Assembly (NCBI GenBank): GCA_038523925.1
Contig: JBCBIY010000014.1
Location: 13,568-77,567 of the forward strand
Direction: 5' to 3'
From: JBCBWG01 sp038523925
GTDB lineage: Bacteria; Pseudomonadota; Alphaproteobacteria; Rhizobiales; Hyphomicrobiaceae
Length of the DNA: 64,000 bases
The stretch's first letter is position 1, and each line of letters opens with the position of its first letter. The notes under the pieces are model-generated. The model searched no databases. It saw only the letters and a program-made list of their open reading frames with translations, and was not told the origin of the DNA. Position numbers and translations under genes: made by a program. Shown piece after piece: positions 1 to 8,195 of the stretch.

Positions 1-671
1 TCGCGCGCAGACCCGGTCGACAGCTTCTCGATAATGCGCGTCAGGTAGTCATCGGCGTTGACGGTGCTGACGTCCCGTTTGTTCGTAAGCGCTGCGTAGA
101 GTTCGCCGATCGCCACAACCCGCGTCTCGACCGACTTGACGGCTGCGAGCGCCAGCGGGTCGTTGATGTGGCGGCGCTGCAAGCGCGTGATCGCCGCGAT
201 CATCGACAAGCTGTTCTTCACCCGATGTGTCAGCTCTTCGAACAGTTGCTCTGACTGCTGCAACGCTTCGATGCGCTCGGCTTCGCTCTCGACAAGGCGC
301 GTGACGTCCTGGCCGTGAACCAACGCACCCACGATCTTGCCATCGTCGTCGCGGTCTGGCTGAGCCATCGCATGGGTCGTGCCGATCGAGCCGTCCGCGC
401 GGCGAAAAAAGATCCGTTGATCGCTCGTTTCGCCGGCCAACGCGCGCTCGACGAGCGTCTTGCTCTGCGCTCGTGCTGTGTGGTCCGCCCACCAATCACA
501 GCCCCAGAATGTCTCGCCGATCACCTTATCTTCAGGCAGACCAGTCAACGCGTACGCAAGCGACCCGCAGTGCAGGAAGCGGCCTTCAAGGTCCAGCACC
601 CCGATGAAGCGTGCGATCTGACGGAACATCCGGCGGTAGCGCGTCAGTTCTTCAACCTCAGCTTCCGTCAC
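1..671 (-). CDS. PAS-domain sensor histidine kinase (HisKA_2 type), 3' end cut by window edge
   Basis: Two-component sensor kinase, probably cytosolic because no signal peptide or membrane segment is seen. The first ~115 residues read as a PAS fold (TRYRRMFRQIARFIGVLD near the start, ending in a PAC-like GALVHGQDVTRLVE). It is followed by a short helix and the phosphoacceptor box THRVKNSLSMI with His149, typical of the HisKA_2/HWE classes rather than classical HisKA. The ATPase domain must lie beyond base 1. Start: no ATG is in frame; GTG at 671 has GGGAG 8 bases upstream, and another GTG at 680 is possible. Kinases of this class often act in light, blue-light/flavin or general stress signalling, but the cofactor cannot be read here. 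Family assignment is firm; the signal is unknown. Confidence 0.82.
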   Translation of the reverse strand, partial: MTEAEVEELTRYRRMFRQIARFIGVLDLEGRFLHCGSLAYALTGLPEDKVIGETFWGCDWWADHTARAQSKTLVERALAGETSDQRIFFRRADGSIGTTHAMAQPDRDDDGKIVGALVHGQDVTRLVESEAERIEALQQSEQLFEELTHRVKNSLSMIAAITRLQRRHINDPLALAAVKSVETRVVAIGELYAALTNKRDVSTVNADDYLTRIIEKLSTGSAR

Positions 672-918
672 ACTGATCACTCCCAACCCGCTGTGCGCGC
701 GATGCGGTAAGAGGCTGTGCGCGATGCGCAGAGCCGACAACAAAATGGATCAAGTTTTGATTTCGTGCGTGCGAAATTATCACAACGCTCTGAATGGTCG
801 CACGAAGGAACGGCATTGGCCGCAACATCCGGGCCGGCGGGAGATCCCATCCGTCGAACAAGCGGCGGCGGGTCGCCTGGTCTTCGTTGTGGGCGCGCTT
901 GCGTGTACGTGCCAGCCC

Positions 919-1941
919 TTATCGCGACTGGCAGCCGGCAAGCCCCACATGGGCCCGCGACGGCTTCAAGTCGTCGAGCGAAGACGCACTTGCGGTCTTC
1001 GCGATGCAGCGCTGGATCGCAACCTCTTCGAGTATTCGATTGATCTTCAGAACGCCGGCTCCGATTGCGCGCCAGGTCGCGGCCTCGCTCGGGCGGCGGC
1101 GGGCGAGCGGACCAGAAAACGTGCCGGCCATCAACGCGATGCGCTCCGTCGACATCGGATGCGTCGCGGCTTTGTTGAGAAACGTTGTCCATTCGGCCTC
1201 CGTTGCAAATTGCCCGCGATGCGGCATCGCATAGGCCTGCGCCTGGAAGAATAGGACGGCGCCCATCGGCGGCGTGTTGGTGCGAACCAAAAGGTCGAGT
1301 GCAAAGCGGTCGGACTGGAGTTCGTCGGCCCGCGCTTGCGGCTTCGTGATATCGGCGTAGGGCTTGTGGCGATACAGGATGTGGCCGAGTTCGTGCGCGA
1401 TGATGAATGCAAAGGCTTCGTTGCGCAGCGATAGAGACAGCGTGTCGACGCCGCGCTGGGTGTGGGCATCTTTTGGAAGCCCGAGCGCCGATAAGATGTC
1501 CGGAAAGCGCCCTCCGGGGAAGTCGATCACGAGCTTGTGGCGAAGCATCGCGAAATAGAGATCGATGCTCGACAGGCTCTTACGATTGACCTGTAGCCAG
1601 GCATACGCGGTCGCGAGGTCTTCGAGCTGCTTGAGCGAGAGGATCGGCATCACGACGTGGCCCACGCCGTCCTGCGTGTATGCGTAGAAATTCAGGAGCG
1701 CGTCGTCAGGCTTGGGCGCCGGGAACCGGAGCGCGATTTTGCCGAGCCGCGCGCGCTCACGCCGCGACAGCCCCGGGGCGAGCCCGCGCCGGTAAATCTT
1801 GCGGACCGCTGTCTCAAGCCGGTGGGCGTCGCGCGCGATCTCGGTTGGCGGGTACATGTCACTGTAGGCGAGCGCCGCCGGTCCGGCTTGGACGAGCATG
1901 GCGAAGCCAAGCGCAAGTACTTTGAGAACCGGTCGCGCCAC
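919..1941 (-). CDS. Secreted zinc metallopeptidase (HExxH, M48-like)
   Basis: Predicted exported peptidase of 340 aa. The zinc motif HELGH lies at about residues 183-187, with an acidic segment DELQSDRFALDLL some 20 residues later whose Glu is placed like the third zinc ligand of M48 peptidases. The start is taken as GTG 1941: it has GGGGAG upstream and gives a clean signal peptide (VARPVLKVLALGFAMLVQAG, cleavage after ALA). A TTG 69 bases further upstream would spoil the signal. It reads toward the histidine kinase gene and is divergent from the amino acid ABC genes at 2152. The substrate is unknown. It is not a full-length M48B/HtpX: no membrane segments follow the motif. Confidence 0.7.
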   Translation of the reverse strand: MARPVLKVLALGFAMLVQAGPAALAYSDMYPPTEIARDAHRLETAVRKIYRRGLAPGLSRRERARLGKIALRFPAPKPDDALLNFYAYTQDGVGHVVMPILSLKQLEDLATAYAWLQVNRKSLSSIDLYFAMLRHKLVIDFPGGRFPDILSALGLPKDAHTQRGVDTLSLSLRNEAFAFIIAHELGHILYRHKPYADITKPQARADELQSDRFALDLLVRTNTPPMGAVLFFQAQAYAMPHRGQFATEAEWTTFLNKAATHPMSTERIALMAGTFSGPLARRRPSEAATWRAIGAGVLKINRILEEVAIQRCIAKTASASSLDDLKPSRAHVGLAGCQSR

Positions 1942-2021
1942 CGCCGTCTCCCCATCCAGAACACGTCCCCGTTTGCAGACTAGCGTCGCAATCCAGATGG
2001 GCGCCCGCAAGGCTCAAGCGC

Positions 2022-2034
2022 ATTGGCCAATTGG
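2022..2034. promoter_or_regulatory. Overlapping palindromes in a divergent promoter region
   Basis: The 210-base gap between the metallopeptidase (minus) and the ABC permease (plus) contains ATTGGCCAAT (2022-2031) overlapping CCAATTGG (2027-2034), both perfect palindromes. It sits about 80 bases from the metallopeptidase start and 120 from the permease start. This is a candidate operator for either gene; no regulator is known. Confidence 0.3.
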
Positions 2035-2151
2035 GCGGCAAGTGCTGCTTGTGCGTTAGGCAGTGCGCGGTGCTATGCAAGCTGGTGATGCGAAAAATCA
2101 AACAAAAACAGATCGCTAAGCCATGGCACGACGCATGCAGACCGTGCCGGC

Positions 2152-2841
2152 ATGGACGCGGGCTTTGAACTTCGCTTTTTCGAGATCTATCGCAATTCAG
2201 AGTTCATCTCGCTGCTGCTGAGCGGGGCTTTGACCAGTGCTGGCTTGGCGATGGCCGGTGGCGCTGCCGGCCTCCTGTTTGCGATCTGCCTCGCATCGGC
2301 CCGCTACGCGCAGGTGCCGGTCGCAGCGCAGTTGGCCGCTGGCTACGTTGAGTTCGTCCGCAACACGCCGCTGATCGTCCAGCTCTTCTTCGTCGCGTTC
2401 GGCCTGCCGTTGTTGCTCGGCTACGCGTGGCCGTTCTGGGCGCATGCACTGCTGGCGCTGACGCTGAACTTCTCTGCCTATTTCTCAGAGATCCTGCGCG
2501 CCGGTTTCGCCTCCATACCCGACACGCAATCCGAAGCGGCCCGCGCACTTGGTTTATCCTGGCCGGCGACGTTCTGGCAGATCACCTTCCCGCAGGCCGT
2601 CGCCGCGATGTGGCCGTCGCTGACGAGCCAGTACGTGTTCCTGTTCCTGACGACGGGCGTTATTGCTGAGATTGGCGTCGAGGACCTCACGTCCGCCGGC
2701 CTCTTCATCGACAGCCGCACCTTCCGCTCGTTCGAAGTCTTCATCACGTTGACGGCGCTCTATGTTGCGATGGCGCTTGCCTTCAAAGCCGCGCTCAAGC
2801 TCACCGAACACAGCCTCTTTCATTGGAGGCACGCGCGATGA
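2152..2841 (+). CDS. Polar amino acid ABC transporter permease (first)
   Basis: Inner-membrane permease of 229 aa of the HisM/GlnP family (PAAT importers). Five or so hydrophobic helices are visible. The conserved cytoplasmic loop EAARALGLSWPATFWQITFP matches the EAA motif that docks the ATPase, and FVRNTPLIVQLFF is the usual family segment. It is the first gene of a three-gene unit: its stop overlaps the start of the second permease (ATGA at 2838-2841), and the binding protein follows. No ATP-binding subunit lies nearby, so a shared or distant ATPase is implied. The exact substrate cannot be told from sequence. Confidence 0.9.
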   Translation: MDAGFELRFFEIYRNSEFISLLLSGALTSAGLAMAGGAAGLLFAICLASARYAQVPVAAQLAAGYVEFVRNTPLIVQLFFVAFGLPLLLGYAWPFWAHALLALTLNFSAYFSEILRAGFASIPDTQSEAARALGLSWPATFWQITFPQAVAAMWPSLTSQYVFLFLTTGVIAEIGVEDLTSAGLFIDSRTFRSFEVFITLTALYVAMALAFKAALKLTEHSLFHWRHAR

Positions 2842-3545
2842 AGGAGGCCTTTGTCGCGCTGCTCGGCAAGCCGTTCGGGATTGTCTTGTTTCAGCTGATC
2901 GATGCGACGCAATACACAGTCTACCTGTCGCTGATTGCGTTCATTGCCGGTGGCGCGGTCGGGCTCGTCGTGACGCTGGCAAGTGTCTCGAAGCTGCGGC
3001 CAGCGCAAGCCATCGCTGGCATCTACGTCTGGCTGTTCCAGTCCGTGCCGCTGCTGATGCTGCTGTTCCTGCTTGGCCTTGGGATACCGCGGCTGCTCGG
3101 CGTCGACGTTGACCCCTGGGCTGCCGCGTCGATCGCACTCATCCTTTATGCGAGCGCCTACCTCTCGGATGTCTGGCGCGGCGCGGTGCAAGCTGTTCCG
3201 GCCGGTCAATGGGATGCAGCGCGCGCCATCGGCCTGCGCTTTGTCCCGACACTTCGCCTGATCATCATTCCGCAGGCCATCCGGTTCGCGCTCGCCCCGA
3301 CGGTCGGTTTCATGGTCCAGATCATCAAGGGCACGTCGCTCGCCTTCATCATCGGCTTTCAGGACCTGATGAACACCGGCAAGCGCTGGGCAAACGCGCC
3401 GGTCGACGGCACCGAGCCCTTCATCATCTTTCCGCTGATGGCGCTCATCTACTTCTGTCTCTGCTTTCCGCTCTCCCTTTGGTCGCGATCTCTCGAACGC
3501 AGGCTTGGCTCAGCGTCCGGGAAAGGTGCAGTCGCGACCGCATGA
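2838..3545 (+). CDS. Polar amino acid ABC transporter permease (second)
   Basis: Second inner-membrane subunit of the same importer, 235 aa, HisQ/GlnP type. It has the family segment WLFQSVPLLMLLFLLGLG and an EAA-like loop (WDAARAIGLRFVPTLRLI) for ATPase contact. The start ATG 2838 overlaps the previous stop and has GGAGG at 2825-2829, which argues for translational coupling and against the earlier in-frame GTG-type start. It should form a heterodimer with the upstream permease. The substrate is unassigned. Confidence 0.9.
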   Translation: MKEAFVALLGKPFGIVLFQLIDATQYTVYLSLIAFIAGGAVGLVVTLASVSKLRPAQAIAGIYVWLFQSVPLLMLLFLLGLGIPRLLGVDVDPWAAASIALILYASAYLSDVWRGAVQAVPAGQWDAARAIGLRFVPTLRLIIIPQAIRFALAPTVGFMVQIIKGTSLAFIIGFQDLMNTGKRWANAPVDGTEPFIIFPLMALIYFCLCFPLSLWSRSLERRLGSASGKGAVATA

Positions 3546-3595
3546 GTGCCGGGGCGACCCGGCGTACCGCACCAAAAGTCTTGAAAGGCAAAGCA

Positions 3596-4396
3596 ATGTG
3601 GAAACGACTGAAGCAAAGCGGCTGGGCAATGGCGCTCGGTCTGGCGGCTCTCCCGGCGCTGTTGATGGGTCCGGCGGCGGCGGACCTATCAGAGGTTCTG
3701 AAGACGGGGACCGTGAAAGTCGCGGTCCCTGAAAACTTCCCGCCGTTCGGCTCGCTCGGGGCCGATGGCGAGTATCAGGGCTATGACGTCGACGTGGCGA
3801 AGATGATCGCCAAAGACCTCGGCGTGAAGCTGAAACTCGTCCCCGTCACGTCCAAGCAGCGCATTCCGTTTCTGGAAACGGACCGCGTCGACTTGGTCGT
3901 CTCATCCATGGGGGCCAACCCCGGGCGTGCGAAGTCGATCTGGTTCTCAAGCGCTTACGCGCCGTTTTTCTCAGGCGCGTTTGCAAAGGCCGACATGTCG
4001 ATCAGCTCCATCGCGGACCTGTCCGGCAAGAAGGTCGGGGTCACCGGCGGGACGCTTGAAGACCTCGAGATCACAAGCAACGGCCCAAAGGACATGACGG
4101 TTGTGCGCTTCGGCGACAACGCTGCGACGCTCGCCGCTTATACCTCAGGGCAGGTCGACGTCCTCGTGACTGGCAACACGGTCGCGGCAAAGCTCGGTGC
4201 GGACAATCCAGATCTCAAGCTTGAGACGAAGTTCATCATCAAGGACAGCCCTGCGTTTATCGGGGTGAAGAAGGGCAACTTCGATCTGCTGCAGTGGGTC
4301 AACGTCTTCGTGCTGCACAAGAAGCTCGGCGGTGACCTTGGCAAGCTTTCGGAGAAGTGGCTCGGCCAGAAGCTGCCTGACCTGCCTGCGCTCTAA
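3596..4396 (+). CDS. Periplasmic amino acid binding protein (SBP family 3)
   Basis: Substrate-binding component of the amino acid importer encoded just upstream, 266 aa. The signal peptide runs through MALGLAALPALLMGPAAA, and the mature part starts ADLSEVLKTGTVKVAVPENF, followed by PPFG and GYDVDVAKMIAKDLGV, the classic family 3 opening. VDLVVSSMGANPGRAKSIWF matches the hinge/ligand region (the consensus has T-x-ER; here N-x-GR, so ligand contacts may differ). The start is ATG 3596, about 50 bases after the permease stop, with an A/G-rich ribosome site. The usual partner ATPase is missing from the locus. Confidence 0.88.
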   Translation: MWKRLKQSGWAMALGLAALPALLMGPAAADLSEVLKTGTVKVAVPENFPPFGSLGADGEYQGYDVDVAKMIAKDLGVKLKLVPVTSKQRIPFLETDRVDLVVSSMGANPGRAKSIWFSSAYAPFFSGAFAKADMSISSIADLSGKKVGVTGGTLEDLEITSNGPKDMTVVRFGDNAATLAAYTSGQVDVLVTGNTVAAKLGADNPDLKLETKFIIKDSPAFIGVKKGNFDLLQWVNVFVLHKKLGGDLGKLSEKWLGQKLPDLPAL

Positions 4397-4524
4397 AGCG
4401 ATCCCGCCTCGCGTGAGATCGGTCCGGGCGCCCTGTCATCACGGCGTGCGTGGGGTCAGAGGCGGATGCTCTTACAGAAGCGGCGTTTTGGCCGAGGCGG
4501 CGTCAACCGCCACGCAAAGAAAAA

Positions 4525-4550
4525 GCCCGCGGTGGGAGACCACCGCGGGC
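4525..4550 (-). terminator. Rho-independent terminator of the LivJ/K-type gene
   Basis: Perfect 11-bp stem (GCCCGCGGTGG / CCACCGCGGGC, 4525-4535 and 4540-4550) with a GAGA loop. On the minus strand it is followed by TTTTTCTTT (complement of 4516-4524), 31 bases after the stop of the minus-strand binding-protein gene. It can also stop readthrough from the plus-strand gene ending at 4396. Confidence 0.85.
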
Positions 4551-4580
4551 TTCGTCATTCAGAGGTAAAGTGAGTGCGAC

Positions 4581-5678
4581 CTAGTTGATCTGGTCGTACT
4601 TGCCGCCCTTCCACTCGTAGAACTTGTACGGCGGCAGGTTCGGGTCGCCCTTCGCGTCGAACTTGAACTTGCCGAGCACGGTGTCGAACTCGCCTCCGTT
4701 CAGCGCGTTGATGACCTTACCGGCGTCAACGCCGCCAGCCGTCGTTGCAGCCTGGGCCCAAGCCTGGATCGCTGCGTACGTGTAGAGCACGTAGCCTTCC
4801 GGCTCGATGCCCTTGTCCTTGAACTTCTTCACGACGTCAGCAGCGGCCGGGCTCTTCCGCGGGTCTGGCGAGAACGTCATCAGCGTGCCTTCGCCCGCAT
4901 CGCCTGTCACCTGCCAGTACTCCTGCGTGACGAGAGCGTCACCGGAGATGAGCTGTGCGTCCATGCCCTGGTCGCGCATCTGGCGCACGATCAGGCCGGC
5001 TTCCGTGTGGTAGCCGCCGACATAGACGACGTTGATGCCTTCGGACTTCATCTTCGACACGAGCGCCGAGTAGTCCTTTTCACCAGCCGTGTAGGCTTCG
5101 TACATGGTCTCTTCCAGGCCGGCCTGGTTCATGTACTTCTTGGTCTCGTCAGCGAGGCCCTTGCCGTATGCCGTCTTGTCGTGAAGGACGGCGACTTTCT
5201 TACCGGCAAACTTCTCGGCGATGTAGGCGCCGGCAACCTGACCCTGCTGGTCGTCACGGCCGCAGACGCGGAAGACGTTCGGGCCCGCGCGCTCATCGGT
5301 CAGCTTCGGGTTGGTCGATGCCGGCGAAATCTGGACGATGCCTTCTTCCGCATAGACCTTCGATGCTGGGATCGAGGAACCTGAGCAGAAGTGACCGGCG
5401 ACGAGCGCCACCTTCTGGCTTGCGAGCTTACCGGCAGCGGCAACAGCCTGCTTCGGGTCGCAAGCGTCGTCTTCGACGATCAGCTTCAGCATTTTGCCGT
5501 TGACGCCACCAGCAGCGTTGATGTCTGCGACGGCCTGTTCAGCGCCAGCCTTCATCTGTGCGCCAAACGAGGCGTACTGGCCGGTCATCGGACCGATGGT
5601 TGCGATCGGAATTTCCTGCGCGATCGCACCGCCGGCGAATGCCGTCGAGAGTGCCGCTGCAGCGATCAAACGTTTCAT
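4581..5678 (-). CDS. Branched-chain amino acid ABC transporter binding protein (LivJ/LivK family)
   Basis: Periplasmic binding protein (365 aa, type I fold) for Leu/Ile/Val or related amino acids. The signal peptide MKRLIAAAALSTAFAGGAIA is followed by QEIPIATIGPMTGQYASFG, the family opening, with AGAEQAVADINAAGGVNGK soon after. The start is ATG 5678 with GGAGG 9 bases upstream. It lies downstream of the liv operon but is separated from it by about 480 bases of repeats, so it probably has its own promoter. This fits the high expression needed of binding proteins. The strong terminator at 4525-4550 closes the unit. Confidence 0.93.
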   Translation of the reverse strand: MKRLIAAAALSTAFAGGAIAQEIPIATIGPMTGQYASFGAQMKAGAEQAVADINAAGGVNGKMLKLIVEDDACDPKQAVAAAGKLASQKVALVAGHFCSGSSIPASKVYAEEGIVQISPASTNPKLTDERAGPNVFRVCGRDDQQGQVAGAYIAEKFAGKKVAVLHDKTAYGKGLADETKKYMNQAGLEETMYEAYTAGEKDYSALVSKMKSEGINVVYVGGYHTEAGLIVRQMRDQGMDAQLISGDALVTQEYWQVTGDAGEGTLMTFSPDPRKSPAAADVVKKFKDKGIEPEGYVLYTYAAIQAWAQAATTAGGVDAGKVINALNGGEFDTVLGKFKFDAKGDPNLPPYKFYEWKGGKYDQIN

Positions 5679-5930
5679 TCGAATACTCCTCCCAAGCTAA
5701 TGAAACCGGCCACCTTGGCTGGATCTCACGGAGACGTGTGTCCTAGCACAGCCAAGAGCACATGGAAGGAGTGGAAGTGTGTCAAAGCGGCTAAATATTG
5801 ACCATGGTTGATTGCGTGGTTGAGAGTTGAGCAGCAAGCCGCCGCTCCGATGGATGATCGAGGCTGGCGAGCGGCGGGCGAGGCAAGCCCGCAGCAACCG
5901 CGCACACCGCAGCCACCTGTGAACCGCACG

Positions 5931-6142
5931 AAGAACAGAGCGCGGCGCACGAAGCTGGCCTTCTGCCAGCGCAGCGCGCCGCAGCGAATGGCGGCCGGAC
6001 TCGCGTGCCAACAGGGCTGCTGCCCTGTTGGACCAAAAGAACAGAGCGCGGCGCACGAAGCTGGCCTTCGGTCAGCGCAGCGCGCCGCAGCGAGTGGCGG
6101 CCGGACTCGCGTGCCAACAGGGCTGTTGCCCTGTTGGACCAA
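5931..6142 (-). repeat. Tandem pair of ~106-base structured intergenic repeats
   Basis: Two near-identical units, 5931-6036 and 6037-6142 (period 106), fill the gap between the small liv membrane gene and the binding-protein gene. Each carries a perfect 10-bp hairpin (CCAACAGGGC / GCCCTGTTGG; 6008-6031 and 6114-6137) and a second hairpin (GCTGGC / GCCAGC at 5954-5970; GCTGGC / GTCAGC at 6060-6076) enclosed by GGCGC / GCGCC. Read on the minus strand, the first hairpin begins 22 bases after the stop of the 6159-6497 gene. Relatives lie at 63645-63985. The unit length is not a multiple of three, so open frames here are incidental. The rest of 5679-5930 shows no gene and must hold the promoter of the 5678 gene. 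Confidence 0.88.
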
Positions 6143-6158
6143 AAGAGACCGCTCAATC

Positions 6159-6497
6159 CTAAATCTTACTGACCGAGAACGGCGTCGCGCGTTTGTAGAG
6201 CCATGGATACTGCTGCGCCATGAGTGCCGTGCGCGCATATTGGAACGAGATCGCAGCGATCCCTGAGAGGATCACCAGGTTCACCACGAAGTACCAGCCG
6301 TTCAGCAGCTCGCCGCCGCCGAGCGAAAAGTGAAGAAAGCGCGCGGCGCAGGTGAGCGGCAGCATGTAGGCAAGCGCCTGCCAGAGCGGCCCCCACGTCT
6401 GTGCAATCGCCCGGCCGGTCATCCAAGCTGCTCCGCCGCCGAGCAGGATCGTGACGATCAAAAACGCCTGCAGCGAGTTCTCGTAGAGGATGCCCAT
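6159..6497 (-). CDS. Small membrane protein of the liv cluster (DUF6867-like)
   Basis: Protein of 112 aa with about three hydrophobic helices (FLIVTILLGGGAAWMTGRAI; ALAYMLPLTCAARFLHF; WYFVVNLVILSGIAAISF). Start ATG 6497 with AAGGA 7 bases upstream. It is the last gene of the livHMGF series on the same strand, 124 bases behind livF. I recall short membrane proteins like this (DUF6867) recurring at the end of alphaproteobacterial liv operons, but the function is not established. A role in transporter assembly or regulation is only an inference from position. Confidence 0.65.
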   Translation of the reverse strand: MGILYENSLQAFLIVTILLGGGAAWMTGRAIAQTWGPLWQALAYMLPLTCAARFLHFSLGGGELLNGWYFVVNLVILSGIAAISFQYARTALMAQQYPWLYKRATPFSVSKI

Positions 6498-6519
6498 CGT
6501 GGTGTCCTTCAGTCCTGGA

Positions 6520-6538
6520 CCGGGGCCGCTTGCCCCGG
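6520..6538. promoter_or_regulatory. Intercistronic hairpin between livF and the small membrane gene
   Basis: Perfect 7-bp GC stem CCGGGGC / GCCCCGG (6520-6526, 6532-6538) with a 5-base loop in the 124-base gap. No T-run follows, so it is more likely a partial attenuator or RNA-stability element than a full terminator. Confidence 0.4.
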
Positions 6539-6621
6539 AGCCTGCTTGGCCAGTTCCAGCTTACGTTCGTTTTGGGTCTACATCTCCCGGGTGAGATGGT
6601 TCCTCGTCACCCGACTGCAGT

Positions 6622-7356
6622 CTAGTGCGCGCCACCTTCGAGGTAGGCTGCGCGGATTTCTTCGCGGTGGAGGAGTTCGGTTCCTGTCCCGCTCATCGTG
6701 ATCAACCCGTTGACCATCACGTAGCCGCGATGCGCGAGCTTCAGCGCGTGATACGCGTTCTGCTCGACGAGAAAGACGGTCAACCCTTCGTTCTTGTTGA
6801 GCTCGCCGATCACTTCGAAGATCTGTTTCACGATCAGCGGCGCGAGACCCAAGGAAGGTTCGTCGAGCATCAAAAGCCGCGGCCGGCCCATCAGCGCGCG
6901 TGCGATCGCGAGCATCTGCTGTTCGCCGCCCGACATAGTGCCAGCGCGCTGGTTCTCGCGCTTCTTGAGGATCGGGAACAGCTCGTAGGCGCGCTTTGCG
7001 TCCTGATCGAAGGTTTGTTCGCGCTTCGGGTTCAGGATCGAGCCCATCTGCAGGTTCTCGAACACCGTCATGCGCGGGAAGATGCGGCGGCCTTCGGGCG
7101 ACTGCGCCAGGCCTAGATGCATAATGCTATGCGTCGGCATCTGGCTGATCTCGTTGCCCTCGAACACGATCGAGCCGGTGCGCGCGCGGGGGTTGCCGCA
7201 CACCGTCATCATCAGCGTGGTTTTGCCGGCCCCGTTTGCACCAATGATCGTGGCGATCTCGCCCTTGGCGATATCGAGATCGATGCCCTTCAGCGCCTGG
7301 ATCTTGCCGTAGTACGTTTCAAGCCCGCGGATCTGCAGGATCGGGTTCTCGCTCAC
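6622..7356 (-). CDS. livF: Branched-chain amino acid ABC transporter ATPase LivF
   Basis: Cytoplasmic ATPase, 244 aa, one of the two nucleotide-binding subunits of the Liv (HAAT) importer. Walker A GANGAGKTT at 39-47, signature MSGGEQQMLAIARAL, Walker B LLMLDEPSLGLAP; the SLGLAP form distinguishes LivF from LivG. The start is GTG 7356, overlapping the livG stop (GTGA), with GGAGG 8 bases upstream. It should pair with LivG on the LivHM permease. Confidence 0.95.
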   Translation of the reverse strand: MSENPILQIRGLETYYGKIQALKGIDLDIAKGEIATIIGANGAGKTTLMMTVCGNPRARTGSIVFEGNEISQMPTHSIMHLGLAQSPEGRRIFPRMTVFENLQMGSILNPKREQTFDQDAKRAYELFPILKKRENQRAGTMSGGEQQMLAIARALMGRPRLLMLDEPSLGLAPLIVKQIFEVIGELNKNEGLTVFLVEQNAYHALKLAHRGYVMVNGLITMSGTGTELLHREEIRAAYLEGGAH

Positions 7357-8195
7357 GATGAGACCTCCTGCTCGACCGCCTCGACCTCTTCGTCCTCGAC
7401 GCCGAGGTAGGCTGCGATCACGTGCGGGTCGTTGCGCACGTCTTCAGGTGTGCCGTCGGCGATGAGCTTGCCGTAGTCGAGGACGACAATGTGGTCTGAG
7501 ACGCCCATGACGACGCCCATGTCGTGCTCGATGAGGAGGATCGACACGTCCTCGGTCTCGCGGATCTGCAAGAGCAGCTCGTTCAGCTCCTGGCTCTCGC
7601 GCGGGTTGAGGCCGGCTGCCGGTTCATCGAGACAGAGAAGCTCTGGGCTGGTGCACATGGCGCGCGCGATCTCGAGGCGGCGTTGCGCGCCATAGGGCAG
7701 GTCACCGGCAGCGTCGTCGGCGCGGTCCAGCAGGCCAACGCGGTCAAGCCACGCGCTCGCCCTGTCGATCGCAGCCTTCTCCGCGGTGCGGTAGCTCTTG
7801 AGCCCGACGATCCCGCCGACCGTGAAGCCCGAGGCCGCCATCAGCGGGCGGTGCTGTGCCACAAGCAGGTTTTCAAGCAACGTCATACCGGCAAACAGAC
7901 GGATGTTCTGGAACGTCCGCGCGACGCCGGCGCGCGCGTTGATGGCGTCATCGGGCAGACGCTCAAGCAGGAACTCGCGGCCGTCTTTGCGGACCAACCG
8001 GATCATGCCGACCGACGGTTTGTAGAAGCCGGTCAGGCAGTTGAAGACGGTCGTCTTGCCGGCGCCGTTCGGGCCGATGATGGCGGTGATGTCGCCCCGC
8101 TGGGCGCCAAACGAGATGTCGTCGACGGCCACCAGGCCGCCAAAGCGCATCGTGAGGTGCATGACCTCAAGGATCGGATCGGAGACCACGCGCAT
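7353..8195 (-). CDS. livG: Branched-chain amino acid ABC transporter ATPase LivG
   Basis: Second ATPase of the Liv importer, 280 aa. Walker A GPNGAGKTT at 41-49, TGFYKPSVG just after, signature PYGAQRRLEIARAM, Walker B LLCLDEPAAGLNP, and the C-terminal ASLGV-like AYLGVEDE. ATG 8195 overlaps the livM stop (TGATG) and has GGAGGG 8 bases upstream. Earlier in-frame starts would run into livM and are rejected. Gene order livH-M-G-F is the standard one. Confidence 0.95.
   Translation of the reverse strand: MRVVSDPILEVMHLTMRFGGLVAVDDISFGAQRGDITAIIGPNGAGKTTVFNCLTGFYKPSVGMIRLVRKDGREFLLERLPDDAINARAGVARTFQNIRLFAGMTLLENLLVAQHRPLMAASGFTVGGIVGLKSYRTAEKAAIDRASAWLDRVGLLDRADDAAGDLPYGAQRRLEIARAMCTSPELLCLDEPAAGLNPRESQELNELLLQIRETEDVSILLIEHDMGVVMGVSDHIVVLDYGKLIADGTPEDVRNDPHVIAAYLGVEDEEVEAVEQEVSS

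Noticed and set aside
5931..6142. Possible CRISPR array
   Set aside because: The units are 106 bases, contiguous, with no unique spacers, and no cas genes are present.
5697..6266. Several open frames of 110-170 codons on both strands across the repeat pair
   Set aside because: They arise from the 106-base repeats (not a multiple of three, so each unit shifts frame), have no family features or ribosome sites, and overlap one another.
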